Both the position numbers and the translations under genes were made by a program. The notes beneath the pieces are model-generated. The model did no database searches, was not told where the DNA came from, and saw only the letters and a program-made list of their open reading frames with translations. Positions 33,719 to 46,097 of a stretch of 64,000 nucleotides of DNA are shown here, one piece after another; position 1 is the first letter of the stretch; every line of letters starts with the position of its first letter. The stretch is from Peribolospora baueri (lineage: Eukaryota; Basidiomycota; Peribolosporomycetes; Peribolosporales; Peribolosporaceae). The DNA lies in NCBI GenBank assembly GCA_029717555.1, contig JAMDHS010000055.1, positions 1 through 64,000 of the forward strand. Direction: 5' to 3'.

Positions 33719-36470
33719 ATGACTCTTGCCTTCAAGCGTTGGACCGATCCCTTGACGGTGACCTGGACACGAGACGATATGACCGCCTCTCGGTCGTGGC
33801 GGACCTTGCTCTCCTTGTCCGTGGCCGGACTCGCGCTCTATATCATCTCCATCCTCGTCTACCGTCTCGTCTTTGCTCCCTTCTTCTCACCCTGGAAGGA
33901 CCTCCCCACCGTCCGCCGCACTTCCTTCTGGTGGGGCAACCTCAGGGAGCTCACTGACCCTTTTGCACAAAAGGCATGGCTCGAGCAGGTGAGCGGCGCT
34001 GGTGTGCTCAGGTTTTGGGAGCCGTTCGGAAAGGAGAAGCTCTTGGTGAGTAGCAGTCCTTTCGAATGGCAAGGAAGGAAACGCTTTGTCCAGCGCACCT
34101 GCTGAGCCAAGGTGCCCGGAATGTTCGGCCCATGCCATCTTTCGATCCGCGCCCAGATCACCGATCCTCGCGCCGTCTATGCCATCTTCGGCCCTAGGTA
34201 CAATAACTATGTCCGAGTAAGTATGACCTTGTGACAACAGTGAATGAGGCCTGGTGTACGACGAAAGCGCACGGACTCCCCCTGGATTTCTGAGTAGCAT
34301 CTTATCCACCTGTGGGCCAATTTTAGCCGGCCGGCTTTCAGAGGTTGATAAAGGGATCCCTTGGGCCCGGGCTCGTCACCGTTTGGGGTGAATGGTCACA
34401 TACGCAGGCACTTTATCCCTTCCTCCCGCGTCTGAAAATTTTGTCCCTGTCCGATAACGTCCAGGGGATCAACACAGACGCCAACGTCGAATCTTGAACC
34501 CAGCATTCCAGGTGAAACACATCAAGGCGCTGGTCCCCGTCTTTTTTGAGGTACGTCTCCATCCAAAACCCAAGCTCGTTGTGACAGTTTGCTGAGCCTC
34601 CTTGGTGGTGGTGTGTCACTGTAGTACGCGAGCCAGCTTTGCGATCGCCTTGGGGAAGAAGTGGACGAGAAGACAGGTGAGGCAGTTGACTCGACCGTAG
34701 AGGTCGGGGAGCTACTGGTGCGCGCGACGCTGAACATGTGAGTAGAATTTGGATATGTGCTTCATATGATCGAGCCACCTCCATGTTCATTTTCATCGCC
34801 TCTTCCGTGCATTCTCGCTGCTCCTTGTTCCCTGATTCACAGCATTGGTATGGCTGGTTTCGGGTATCGCTTTGACGCGCTTTCCAAGGGCATATCGGGT
34901 GGCTCTCATCTAGCCCACGAAACCGGGCGGTCGATGCAGACTGCTGCCACAACCGATCGACTCGTCTTTGTCATCTCCACTTACATCATCAACTGCTTTT
35001 CCTGGCTCTTCTGGCTGCCGATTCCACGTTTTGTGGAAATGAGGAAGGCACGCAGGGCCATGGGCACCGCATCACAGGAGATTCTGGATGATAAGATCGA
35101 GGCGATCCTGAAGCTTCAAGGTGGAGAGGTTGGCAAGGAAAAGATCAGCCAGGATGTTTTCGATGGGCAGCTCGGTGGTGCGGCCAAGGGACGGGACATC
35201 GTTCAGAACCTACTCCGCGCCGTCATGGCGGAGGATATCAATGAAAAGGACAAGCTTCGGGAAAACGAGCTGATTGGCCAGATGATCACCTTTGTAAGCC
35301 ACTTGTCCTTTCCTGACCTCTGAAGCCTTGTCTGATCTCTGCTGTCACGCAGATGTTTGCGGGTCATGAGACAGTGTCTACACTGACGACGTGGGCATTG
35401 CACTTTGTGAGTACGACCTGGCAAACTTGAAAGGCGCTTGAATCCTCTCATTCCGTCTGTGTCACTTGCAGCTCTCCCTGGACATCGTTGCGCAAGACAA
35501 GTTGCGTGCCGAGATCCAGAGTGCCTATTCCACCGTGGAGGATGAGAGGGAGCTCACGTACGACGAGCTCGATGCTCTTCCCTACCTCGACAATGTCGTC
35601 CAAGAAGCACTCCGCATGGTGCCGCCAGTCTTTCAGTGAGCCGGCGGTCTCGTTCATCCCTTCCTCCTCGCTATCTGGGCGCCTTAACCACTTGACCACA
35701 TTGGCTCCTCACCAGACTCCTTCGCGAGTCCACCAAGGATGACACCATCCCAATCGGCGTACCGTTCCGCTCGCGCGACGGAAAGAGACTCATCGACTCC
35801 GTCTTTGTACCCAAGGGCACGATCATCACTTTCTCCATCCTAGCCGCGCACCGTAGCAAGGCCATCTGGGGAGACGACGCGGACGTGTTTCGGTGAGATG
35901 CCGGAGCTGAAATCACCTGTTCTTTCTCCCCTTTGCTCAACCTTGCTCGTTTCGTCCCTTCTCGCCGCACACCTCAGCCCTGAGAGGTGGGACAACCTCC
36001 CGGAGACCCACGCACAAGCTCAGTTCCCAAGCGGAAGCCCGCTGTTCGCGTTCTCCTCCGGCCCGAAAACATGGTGAGGCGGCAGCGCTAATGCCCAGCG
36101 CTAATAAACCGACCGACTCTTCGTCCCTTGTCTCCTCTTGACACTATTTTGTCCGTTCCGATGCTTTTTGTTTTCAGCATCGGGAACAGATTCGCTCTTT
36201 GCGAGGCCAAAGTTCTTTGTGAGCTTTTCGGTTTATTTTTTCCGGGCCGAGTTTCGGCACGTCCTGTAATATCGCTGACATCCTTGTGACGGGGCTCTTC
36301 GTGTTTCGGGTGGCACCGCAGTGGTCTCCCTTCTCCGTCGCTTCCGATTCGAATCGCCCTCCGGGCAAATCGTGGTTCCGCGTCAGGCCCTTACCATTCG
36401 GCCGATGGTGGTGGGGAAGGAGGATGAGGGTGTGGCGATGCCCCTCATCGTAAAGAGGATGGGGGCGTGA
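33719..36470 (+). CDS. Cytochrome P450 monooxygenase, membrane-anchored
   Basis: About eleven exons give a protein near 560 residues. It begins with an N-terminal anchor (LLSLSVAGLALYIISILVYR) and the proline-rich hinge PFFSPWKDLP. An intron after VTVWG must be removed to join WGDQHRRQRRILNPAFQ, which contains the C-helix W-x3-R. Later motifs are the I-helix AGHETVSTLTTW (A-G-x-x-T), the K-helix EALR (E-x-x-R) in NVVQEALRMVPPVF, the PERW motif in FRPERWDN, and the heme loop FSSGPKTCIGNRFALCEAK. The cysteine of that loop ligates the heme iron; lysine takes the usual arginine place in F-x-x-G-x-R-x-C. The stop is at 36468-36470. It would oxidise a lipophilic substrate at the ER membrane with a P450 reductase. 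The substrate and CYP family cannot be told by eye. There are no neighbouring biosynthetic genes. The gene looks intact. Confidence 0.93.
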
Positions 36471-36912
36471 TTGATCGGCGAGCACCAGCTCCATTCCGGA
36501 GGATGTCAATCAGAACGAAGACTTCATTCTCTGTGTCAAAAATGGGCGCGGCCCGCCCGTACACCAGATAGGCGAACGTCTTTATCTTCTAACCTTCGTA
36601 CCTTGTCAACGCCTCCAATCTGGCGAGAAGGGAAGGAGAGAGCAGAGCACTGACACAGCTGTGTGCGAGCAACGAGCAGCCCCTAAAATCCTTTTATTAG
36701 GAGGACTCAACGAAAGCGTTCGTCGTAGATCTGCATCATGACAGCGGAACAAGTCTTAAGACCTCGATCGAGCAAATGTCCTTAAAATATACGTTGTTAC
36801 CATGCCGCAGTACATCCGTGCTGCGGCGAGTCTGGAGCATCATCGACCCGTATCCGCGGTCCGTGACTCCTCCCAGCGTCCAAGTGTCTGTCTAGAGGAA
36901 AGATTCCTATAA
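36471..36912. other. Intergenic region before ClpP
   Basis: About 440 bp with P450 3' sequence and the ClpP promoter. A TATA-like AAAATATACGTTG at about 36782 lies 130 bp before the ClpP start. No repeat or RNA gene is seen. Confidence 0.4.
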
Positions 36913-39186
36913 ATGTCTCTCGGTCGCCCCACGCTCGGCTCATTCCGGGCTCTTTTGAGCAACCGGTGTTTGGCGCTCTTGCAAACACGAGCATTCGGTT
37001 TTCTTTCGCGCCCTGAACCTCCCCTTACGCCCGCGGACGCTCCAGCCGCCGCGAGCGGCGCCGCCCCGTCCAGCTCCATCGAGATTGGCACAGCGCACGC
37101 CGCCATCGCGCAGGCGCGCTCGCTGACGCCTTCCGAGGTGACGGCGAATGTGGGCGGAGAGGGAAGGGGATGGGCTGGGTGGGAGATCGGGCCGAGGGCC
37201 AGCACTCTGGTTCCCATCGTTGTGGAGCAGACGGTGAGCACGTAGGGTACGCGAGGAGATGTAGGAAGGTCGCTTGCAGGCGTTTGCTCGCGCTGCACCC
37301 CAGCTTCCGACCTCCTTCTTGAAAGGCAGGGGCACATATCCGGATCATCGCTCTCATATGAACGTGCGGGCCATTAAAAGAGCTTCCTTGACTCACTCCC
37401 CGACATCGCTTCCTCCCTTCCTCCTTTCCATGGAATGTCATCGTGTGTCCTTCAGGGCAAAGGAGAAAGGTCGTATGATATCTACTCACGACTGCTCAAA
37501 GAGCGCGTCGTCATCCTGAACGGTCCAGTGAGCGTGCGGAAACGAGCTCGCCTCGGCCTTCGTGGCAGTTATTCCCTTCCTTTTTGCTTCTTGTGGACGA
37601 CACTCGCCGACTTGGGTCTGATCGATTCTGTCCTATTACCTCCCGTACCTACTCCCAAAAAGATTCTGGACGACCTCTCCTCGCTTGTCGTCGCCCAGCT
37701 TCTGCACCTCGAAGCCGAGAAGCCATCGGCGCGGATATCCCTGTACATCAACAGTCCCGGAGGAAGTGTTACTGCCGGACTCGCCATCTACGACACTGTG
37801 AGTGTCCGGCATGTGCGCCGGCGGTGGACTTGCTTCTCGTGGTTGGCGACGTTAGAGAACTGCTGCCACGAGTGGCCTGGCTGGCTGACTGACTGACAGA
37901 CTGGCTGGCTGACTGGCTGGCTGACCGATAGTCTTGTTTGTTCCCTCGCGTCACCGTGCTCGGCTCGATGAATGACCGCAGATGCAATTCATACAGAGTC
38001 CCGTGTCAACTTTCTGCATTGGCCAGGCGAGCAGCATGGCTTCTCTTCTGGTAGCGGGAGGTGAGAGGTTGGAATGAGAGGATGAACGAGATATGGACGG
38101 CCACATAGACGAACGGCCAGTGGATCCGCGCTCTTTCCACACGAGACGCGTGCGCTCATGTTTCACCCCTCCTTCCCCCAACCCCCCCTGATCTCTCTCT
38201 TTTCTACCCTTTCTCACGCCGCACGCAGGCGAAAGAGATCAGAGGTATGCTCTGCCCAACGCCAGCGTGATGATCCACCGTACGTGTCCGCGGCGACAGA
38301 CAGCGGATCGGGCGTGACCGGCTGGCCCAGCGCCTTTCCGCCACCGCTTGTCCTGACGTGACCTACCGACCGATCGGCTCTTTTCCTTTTTCACGATTTG
38401 ATCCATCATCCTCTTCGTCCGAACCCACGCTGCCTCTCCCAGAGCCGTCCGGCGGCGCATCCGGGCAAGCCTCCGACATCGCCATCCACGCCAAGGAGAT
38501 CCTGCGGGTGCGTAAGCGGCTCACCGAGATTTATGGGAGACATTGCATTATGGAGGGGGAGGAAAGGAGCGAGGTGGAGGAGCGGTTCGGTGAGTATTTT
38601 TTTGTCCTCGTCTTCTATCCTTTCCTGATGGTTGAGGATCAGTTCCGTCGTCATCTATGGGGAGCCTTGAAACTCATGCGCTGTCGCCTCGCAAAACGTC
38701 GTATCCGTCCTCTCCATTTCACTCCGCGTATCCTGTTCGCTCTTCCTACAGAGCGGGCTTTGGAACGTGACTACTTCATGAACGGTGAGCAGCACCGTTC
38801 GTCTCGCCGTGGGTGACAATAAAGTACAGCGAGGTAGGACGACGATTCTCATTCACTTCGCTCCTCTCGTTCGCCGTCGTCTCCCCGCTACTCTCAACGC
38901 CAACGTCAACGTCGCCCGCCTACCTCTGCTGTGCGGTACGGCAACCTCCCCATGCCGTCGCCCGCGGCGGTCCAATCCAACAACGCGCGCTCGGCCGGCA
39001 TCGACAGCCGAAGAAGCCAAAGCCTTCGGCCTGGTGGACCACGTGATGAGCCGACGCGGTGAAGCGGACCAATGGCAGCAGTCGTCTAATCCGCCCCCGC
39101 ACAGAGGAGGAGGAGGCGGCAGCGGCGGGAATTCGGGCAGGTCGGCTTTGTCATCGTCGTCGTCGACGGGAGGGGAGATGCCCTGA
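36913..39186 (+). CDS. CLPP: Mitochondrial ATP-dependent Clp protease proteolytic subunit
   Basis: Exon 1 encodes a basic leader ([20 protein letters not shown]) typical of mitochondrial import, followed by a non-conserved stretch. Then come [45 protein letters not shown] and [20 protein letters not shown]. Downstream are [46 protein letters not shown] and [20 protein letters not shown]. The catalytic serine lies in GQASSM, the histidine in MIHQPSGG (the glutamine codon is completed across the intron after 38279), and the aspartate in RDYFM. The C-terminus adds a glycine/serine-rich tail to the stop at 39184-39186. ClpP forms a 14-mer barrel in the mitochondrial matrix that degrades proteins unfolded by ClpX. 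Budding yeast lost it, while basidiomycetes keep it. Intact. Confidence 0.93.
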
Positions 39187-39794
39187 TCCGGCTTTTGACG
39201 TGCGTCTCGCGACCTGTGGCATGCGTCCCCAGACGTTCAAAAAAGGGAAGCGAGTCTGCAGCGCGCGCGACGCTGTGTCGTCGCTGCGAAGCGAAGGGTG
39301 TGCACATACACGGGAGACCGTGTGGTGGTGGGGGCCGCTGTTTGATGTTTGCGCGGGCCTACTCAGGATGCGGCGCCGCGTAAGAAGGGCACACCGTCCG
39401 GATCGGAGGCCGGGAGACGCCTCTTATGTGCATACGGTACGGCATGCGAGGCGAGGATGAACGAAAGAGGCGTGGAATGCGTCCTGTGTTGCGAAGTCGC
39501 GTCCTCCGTCGCTCGCTGGACGGCGGGGCTGTTCGGCGTCAAAATCGGACGAGAGAACGGAAGCCTGCTCATCTCGGAGACCCTCGACCGAACGAGCGGG
39601 GTGGAGATCTTCACCAGATGGGGAACTGCCTTTTGCTGTACCCAATTTGGGCGCTTCGAGTTACTTTCCATGACCCTTCCGCCTGACCAGTTCCCTAGCC
39701 GAAGGGTATGAAAAGATAACCTCGGAAGTGGTGTCCTCGGCCATTCCGTGGTCGTTCGGCCCGCTCTTTCGACCGTCGTCCCTCTCTGTGTCCA
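39187..39794. other. Convergent intergenic region
   Basis: About 600 bp between the 3' ends of ClpP and the PIG-Y-like gene. Open frames cross it on both strands but have no recognisable content. Confidence 0.45.
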
Positions 39795-40505
39795 TCACGA
39801 GTGTCTGAAGTACTTCTCTCCCACCCAACGGGCTATGACGAAGTAGGTGCCGACGGGGATAAGCGTGGGGACGAGGTAAGGAAGGTACGAGGCGGTTCGC
39901 TGTTGTGGGAAGGGATGGAAAAGGAAAGCGGGTGGGGGTGAGTGAGGGCGTTCTGATCTGCGAGCTGGTATCGATGGAGGGAGGATATAAAAAAGGGAAT
40001 GACAGAAAGAAGGAAAGGAACCCACCACCGAATTGCGGGGTCCCTCGTCGGCGCCGCCAAGCGGGGGTCCGTTCAAGACGAGGCAAAGGCCGCCGAAAAA
40101 GGCGAGCGAGGAGAAGAGGAGGAGGGCGTATCCTTTCCAAACGAGCGCGTCGGCGTCGGCACTCGGACCACGACGGCGATCATCACTACTCGCACCGGCG
40201 AAGACGCCATCGTCGGCGACGTCTACGTCTACGTCTACGCCGCCGCCGCCTCCGCCGTCGCCGATGAACGCGCGCAAAAAGTTGGACCGCGTGGGCGACC
40301 AAAAGCCCGGCGCGGCTCCACCTCCCGCCCCGGCAGCGGCGGCGGCGGTGGCCTCGCCTCCGGAGAGGCTCAGAAGGGAGGAGCGCTGGCGTGTGCTGGC
40401 GTGTGCTTGGCGGTGCGTCGGCGGCGGTGGGCGATGCGGGTTGATGGTCAGGGCGGGTTTGGATGACGGTGAAGGGGACGGTGCGGGTGGGGGTGAGGGT
40501 GGCAT
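39795..40505 (-). CDS. PIG-Y-like subunit of the GPI-GlcNAc transferase
   Basis: The ATG at 40503-40505 opens a disordered head of about 120 residues rich in proline, serine, glycine and aspartate. Then comes a first membrane segment (VWKGYALLLFSSLAFFGGLC then LVLNG). A stop-free intron, beginning GTGGGT after RNSV near 40046 and ending at an AG near 39903, separates it from the second segment. That segment reads TASYLPYLVPTLIPVGTYFV, then IARWVGEKYFRHS and the stop at 39795-39797. Two membrane helices, the 'Y.YLVP..IPV..YFVI..W.G.K.FRHS' ending and small size fit the PIG-Y domain. PIG-Y is an ER-membrane subunit of the complex that starts GPI-anchor synthesis by adding GlcNAc to phosphatidylinositol. 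The assignment rests on the C-terminal pattern; the long head is unusual and its function unknown. Confidence 0.68.
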   Translation of the reverse strand: MPPSPPPAPSPSPSSKPALTINPHRPPPPTHRQAHASTRQRSSLLSLSGGEATAAAAAGAGGGAAPGFWSPTRSNFLRAFIGDGGGGGGVDVDVDVADDGVFAGASSDDRRRGPSADADALVWKGYALLLFSSLAFFGGLCLVLNGPPLGGADEGPRNSVVGSFPSFCHSLFYILPPSIPARRSERPHSPPPAFLFHPFPQQRTASYLPYLVPTLIPVGTYFVIARWVGEKYFRHS

Positions 40506-43500
40506 GCTCGCGTCCAACCGCCCACAGCGACACGAATCAATCAATCAATCGGCTCAAGTCGTGCCGAAGTCGCAGTTTCCGGTTCGCCTGTATGACATGC
40601 GCAAGCTGTCATGTCGTCGTCATCGAAGAAGAAGACGGGGCACAGAGGGGAGCGGCGTGCATGGAAAAGGAGGGGCATACGTACAAAGCACACGCGGGCG
40701 ATTGCTCGGGGTGGACCGTTGGTTTTCAGACCCCGTCCGCGCCGCCGCGCCGCTCGTGGATGGAGATAGCTGACTGGCACACTGGGTAAGAGCTGGAGGA
40801 GGACGGGTGTGGAGCAGATGGGTGGGCGAGATGAGATGGGAGGAAATGGATCGAGCCGCCCACCGCCTTTTTTTTCTTTTTTTGCGCTCAGCGTCGTCGA
40901 TCGATATCCGCTTCTTGTCGTTCGGGCCTGGCGTGGATGACGAAGGTGAACGGTAGAGTGAGAAGATCCGTCCCCTCCGTCCGCCGGCCGCAGCACCCGA
41001 CGGCTGCGGCAGGAGCTGCGGCTGCGGCTGAGCACGACGACAGCCAGGCGAGGGCGAGCCGCGGCGAGAACGGCCGACTGGACTCGGCTCGGGCGGCCGC
41101 CGCTTCTGCGCGGGCGAGGAGGCAACCAGAGGCGGCGACTGCGGCGACACGCGTGGCCTGCCTGTCGAGCAGGGTCTGCAGCAGCTTCCTTCATAAGCAT
41201 AAGGGTTGCTAAGAAGCATGGCGGCGAAAGCGACTTGCCGACTTGGTGCAGGTCTGATCAGATAGATCTCACGCGCCACTTTCTCTCTGCCCCGCCCTCG
41301 CTCGTCTCCACCGCCGTTTATTCTAGGTGTTCCCCTTCGAACTAGCCAACTCGGCAAAGGTCGTGAAGGAAGGAGGCGCGTCTGTCTCGCTTTCGCTTCG
41401 CAGGCGACACGCCCGCCGCTCACTTGCCTTTTTTCGAGCATGGAGGGACGCGAGAGGGAAGAAAAGAGGGACGGCCGGGTGGCGGACGGGGCAGTCTCGG
41501 CTGTTCCTTCTGCTCCTGCCGCTGGCCAGCCGCGCATGCGCTTTCCTGCTCGACTCGTGTTTCGCCGGCTGGCTTTGCCGTTCTTCGGCTTAGCCCCCAG
41601 CGCCACGAGGATCACACGGGCTGTGCGCGCGGGTAAAGGGTGAAGGGTTAGAAGGAGATGGGCGAGCGACAGGCAGACGGGGCAGACAGACAGACAGACA
41701 GGCAGATAGACGACGGACGGGGCGACAGACAGACAGACAGGCAGAACAGGCAGCAGAGGGCCGCATGCACGTAACCGATATGGGCATGGATATACGGTGT
41801 GCAACGCACAGCCGAGTGCCGCCGAGCGGCGCGGCGCGTTTTGCCTGTCCCAACCAGTCCCCTTTCGTACGTCCATCGAGGACCGCACCGGACGGACGCG
41901 ACGGTGGTCGAGTTGTTTGGACACGGCGGACGGCACGGCACCGTCGTTCGGCGCGCTACTCGCTTCCGACAAGGTTACCATAGTTGGTCAGTGGCTCAGG
42001 TATGAATTCGTAAATGAATGAGAGAATGAGAATGAAAGGATCGGTCGCTTATTAGGCAGCACGCGCGCTGTTATGCATCGGCGTCGACCCGGGCAAACGG
42101 TTGGGCTGAGGGGTCAAGGCGAGACTGGGCAGAACAAGGACGGTACAGGTCATGTGTGGCGTTGGCGTACGCGCCGTGCGTGAACATCAGCACGCCTCTT
42201 CATCGATTTTAGTTTACCCGGCCTTGTTTTTCAGACCTCTAAGGACGGCGCGAAGGCGAAGGCGAAGCGAGGGAGCGCCCGCGCCCGAGGCGAATGGGCG
42301 CGCGTGTGGCGTTGGTTGCTTCTCTTCTTCGGTACGAGCGGCGGGAGAGCCGGACAGACGGGCGAGACGGAAGGGGGAGTATGACTGGCGCTTGCGACGA
42401 CGCTGCAAACATTCTACCCCGCCCTGTTAGCTGCTAGGGCGCTCAGCGTCAGCGCCCGAGATGTTTTGAAACGTGCACGCCGTCGCTGCCACCGCCAAAG
42501 CAACTGGAATGTGGCTAGCCGAGCTCCACCGCGGGCGAAGCGAGCGCCGTTTCGTATTACGTGCATGCCATCCATGCGTGCCTCGCCTGTGCTTGCATGC
42601 GAGAGACGGGGAAGAAGGGGGAGTAGGAGAGCGTGGGTGGAAGGAAGGGTGAGGAGTAAGCTGATCAGTCCCGGCAGGTGATCGGTCCGTCGGTCGGTCG
42701 TTCGGCTTCTCGCCCGCCAAGCTGCGTGTCCCTCGGGGAGAGGAAGAACGAAAGCGAGACCGAGACCGGTGGCACGCGCCTGCAGTCCGCTCGCTCGCTG
42801 GCGTCGCCGTGTCGCTGCTCGCTGCCTCTGCTTGGCGAAACAGACGAAGCGGAGAGAGAGGGCGGAGGGGGAGGACTACGAGCGCAGGCTTGTAGTACGT
42901 ACGGTACAGGAGACACGAACGGACGGACGATGAAGCGGTTCGTCTTGTCTTGGGCTTGGCTGGCACGCGGGGGTGCAGTTCAACTGGGTGCAAGTGTAGC
43001 CGAAGCGCAGTCCAGCGGGTCGGTACGTGAGCCACTAGACTGGGCACGCTCGGGGAAGGCGTAAAAGGGAGGTGAGTAAGCCGTTGACCGGCGGCGGCGT
43101 GCCAATTGTGGGTGCGCCTAAAGAAGCACTGGCCCGATAGCGACGGACGGCCGTGTTGTGAGAGAGGGCCCGTCGGCGATCGATCGATTCTCTTCCCACC
43201 TCCCATCTTGGGTTGGTCGAGGCGAGGCGAGGCGAATGACGTGGGGCGCTCGCTCGTGCCGCTTGCGCTTTCCTGAAACGCCGACGGCGACGGTCTGGAG
43301 CGAGAGTCATGTACAGCACCGCACAACGCTGGGATGTGCATGGGGCTAGCCCCGAATCGTTGCTGTATGTACTGTGCTGTGTTGTACACCCACCTACCTA
43401 CCTAACTTCTGATGGATTATGTAACTCGGCGCTCGTTTTGGAAGGTCGGGCCCATCACCGCACCGCCTTTTACTTCCCCCCGCTTTTCCTTGCCGCTTCG

Positions 43501-46097
43501 GAGATCGGCCGCGGTCGCCGACGCCGAGGGAGCGACGAGGGAAGGCGGTGGCGATAACGACGAGGCAGGCCGGCGGATGCGACGGCGTGGAGAGAGGAGA
43601 GGAGAGGAGAGGAGAGGCTTGTCCTTAGGAACGGACGAGTTATCGGCGAAAGCGTCGGTCAGGCAAACCGAGTCTCCCAGGTACGGCGCGCATGTTCACG
43701 CCGTCCATCCATCCTTGCGGGATGCAACGAGCGTCGTGTTCGTACGTATATGGACGCCAGTTAAGCATGCCATGCAAGCAGCACGCCGGTCACTGCCCCT
43801 CTCTCTCGCCTTTTTCGGAAGCGAGCTGGTGTTCCTTCATTCATTTCGTTTTTCATTTTCCCTTGTTCTTGCCACGCCCTCGTCGTGGGTCCGCGGCGGG
43901 GGCGGCTGAGTGCAAATGAAAGCAAGAACGTGCGCCCGTCCGTCCGTCCCTCCTTCTCCTTCTCCTTCTCCTTCTCTTCTCAGACCAAACCAGAGAGACC
44001 AGACCAGACCAATAATGAGCGCACGTTCGTCGTTGGTCATCACGGACCTGCCCGGCGAGCAGAATGAGGGGCGTAACTGTAGGTGTAGGTAGCTGTAGCT
44101 GCTGCGATTCGATTCGATTCAGCTCGCCGGTGGTGGTGTGGTGGGTTAGGGACGTACCCCCTCCTTCCCTCGAATGCTCGCTTTTGTCACCAAGCTGGCT
44201 CTCGCCGCGCTTTTGATAAACGCACCATGTGGTGTATGCAGTGCCTTCACGTAGTCACATCGTCACATCGTCGTGTACGTGTATACGTCTGTATGTATGT
44301 ACGTAGGTATGTACGCAGGGTAGACTTGGAAGGGAGACGCGAGGCGACGCGAGTGGAAGGAAGGGTGGAGTGGTAGTAAGTAGGCCAGGTAGACAGGGGA
44401 GGGCCGTCACAACGCAACGAGTGCGTGTGCGTATTTGTCTTATTCGACGGGCGGAAAGAGAAAGAAGGGAAGGGGATGGAGGGAGGGTGGTGTGGCACAT
44501 ACAAGAGCCCCACGCCTCCGAATTTTTTTTTCTCTTTTTCCCTCTTTAACTTTGGCCTTTTTCTTCCCTCGTCGCCTGGCCTGGCTTTGCTTCCTCGCCG
44601 ACGATCCCGTCCAGCCGTTCGCCGTCCGTCCATCCATACACCCATCATCGCATCATCGCAAAATCGCATCGATCACATCGGCATCACGCCTTGCCCGCCT
44701 CGGGTCTCGCATCCGCCCCCCCCTCCCTTCTCCCTCGTTTCTCCCCTTCTCTTCTCGCCTTCCCTTCCCCTACCCCCCCTACCCTCCGTTTGCTTCCGGC
44801 CGCCCAGGTCTGGCGCGTTCCGCCCAGTCGGTCGGTCGGACCGACCCTCGCCTCGTTCCCCTTTCCTCCCTCTCTCGCTGCCGCAGCCTAAGCCGCCGGC
44901 TCCGCCTTCCCTCTTCCCTCCCGTCTGTCTGGTCTGTCTGAGAGAGAGAGAAAGAGTGTGTGTGCGTGTGTGTATCTCCCCCAACCCTCCCCTCCCGCCC
45001 TGGTAACCTGCGGATAGGAGGAAGGGTATAGATAGGATAGTCGACTGACTGGGCGAACGCGCGAGGAGATAGGTAGGGAGCTCGTTTAGATCGTCGTCTC
45101 AGACTGCAACGGACGGACGGTCGGTCGGTCCCGGCGGCGCAAAAAGACGACGCGGGACGAAGGACGGGAAGGAGAGGCAGGACAGACGGAGGGATAGTCA
45201 GTCTGGCAGCGAGCCAAGCCAGCGCCAGGCAGCCAAGTCGTTTCGGACAGGATAGCAGTGGATAGATAGGAAGGAGACAGAAGGACAGGATACATACGGC
45301 GCGGGACTCGACTCGGTTGGTTGGTCGACGGAGGGACGAAGGGACGACGGATAGACAGACAGACAGACAGAAAGACGCCATCTGTCTGTCCCTCCCCTCC
45401 CTCTTCCTCGCCCCCTCCTTGACCTTGTCCTTCCGCGGTAGCACCCGCACGATTGACCGACGGACGAGTGAGTGAGCTAGCTGGCTGAGTGAGCTGACTT
45501 GGCTGGGCCGCATCGTCGACCCCGCGCCGGCTTGGATCCGCCTGTCGGTCGGTCGGTCAGTATCCGTCCCGTCGCCTCCTTTCCTCCTCCCTCGGTCCAT
45601 CCACGCCTCTGCCGTTCCCGTCCCTCGGATTCGAGATCTGATCACCTAAAACCGCTTTTCCTTCCGCCCGACGCTTTTCGTACATATACACCACCGAGCC
45701 GACGCGCGACGCACGAGAGGAAGCGAGAGACTTGACTTGGTTTTGACTCGGTTTCGTTCCTTCCCTTTCTTTTTCACCATCACCTCCACACACCCGCCGC
45801 TTGTTCACCACCACCACCACCACCACCACTACCACCGCTACCACCACCACCTCGACGCCCGCCCTCGTCGCCCCCTTATCCTCCCTCCTCCACCACCTCG
45901 CGCGAGCGCATTCCTCCCCACCCCCCACGCTCGCCATTCCCGCCCTCGACGCTCTCGTGGCCTTTCAGAGCCCGCCCACCATAGCCACCATTCCCCCCCA
46001 ACGTCGTCGTCATCCTCCCCCCGCCCGCGACCGCCTCACCCTCCAGGACCTCCTCAACCCTGCGCCCCCGCGCTCCGCCTCCTTCGCCTCGGAGCGC
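40506..46097. other. 5.6-kb region without a supportable gene
   Basis: Between the divergent PIG-Y-like and CYP40 genes. Long open frames occur on both strands (the longest, on the minus strand at 40620-41981, is about 450 codons). They lack domains, change composition with local repeats, and several begin only with GTG or TTG. The region carries AGAC/CAGA repeats (41683-41745, 45353-45372), GAGGA repeats (43590-43617), TCTCCT repeats (43950-43978), GT-rich DNA (44955-44975) and pyrimidine-rich tracts. It may hold long leaders, non-coding RNA or a gene too low in complexity to recognise. Confidence 0.5.
41683..41745. repeat. (AGAC)n microsatellite, two blocks
   Basis: Two AGAC runs separated by a GATAGACGACGGACGG spacer. 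The complementary (GTCT)n reading is on the other strand. A similar run lies at 45353-45372. Confidence 0.85.

Noticed and set aside
33719-39186. Secondary-metabolite cluster suggested by P450, ABC pieces and a methyltransferase in one window
   Set aside because: There is no polyketide, peptide or terpene synthase. The methyltransferase is of the protein-lysine type, the ABC pieces are broken, and the P450 sits among housekeeping genes.
40620-41981. Minus-strand open frame of about 450 codons
   Set aside because: It begins with a non-ATG codon, is made of arginine/serine/proline-rich low-complexity sequence and microsatellite translation, and shows no domain. Long chance frames are expected in GC-rich DNA.
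42427-43389. Minus-strand open frame of 320 codons
   Set aside because: No ATG at its start, no recognisable motif, and biased composition matching the local repeats.
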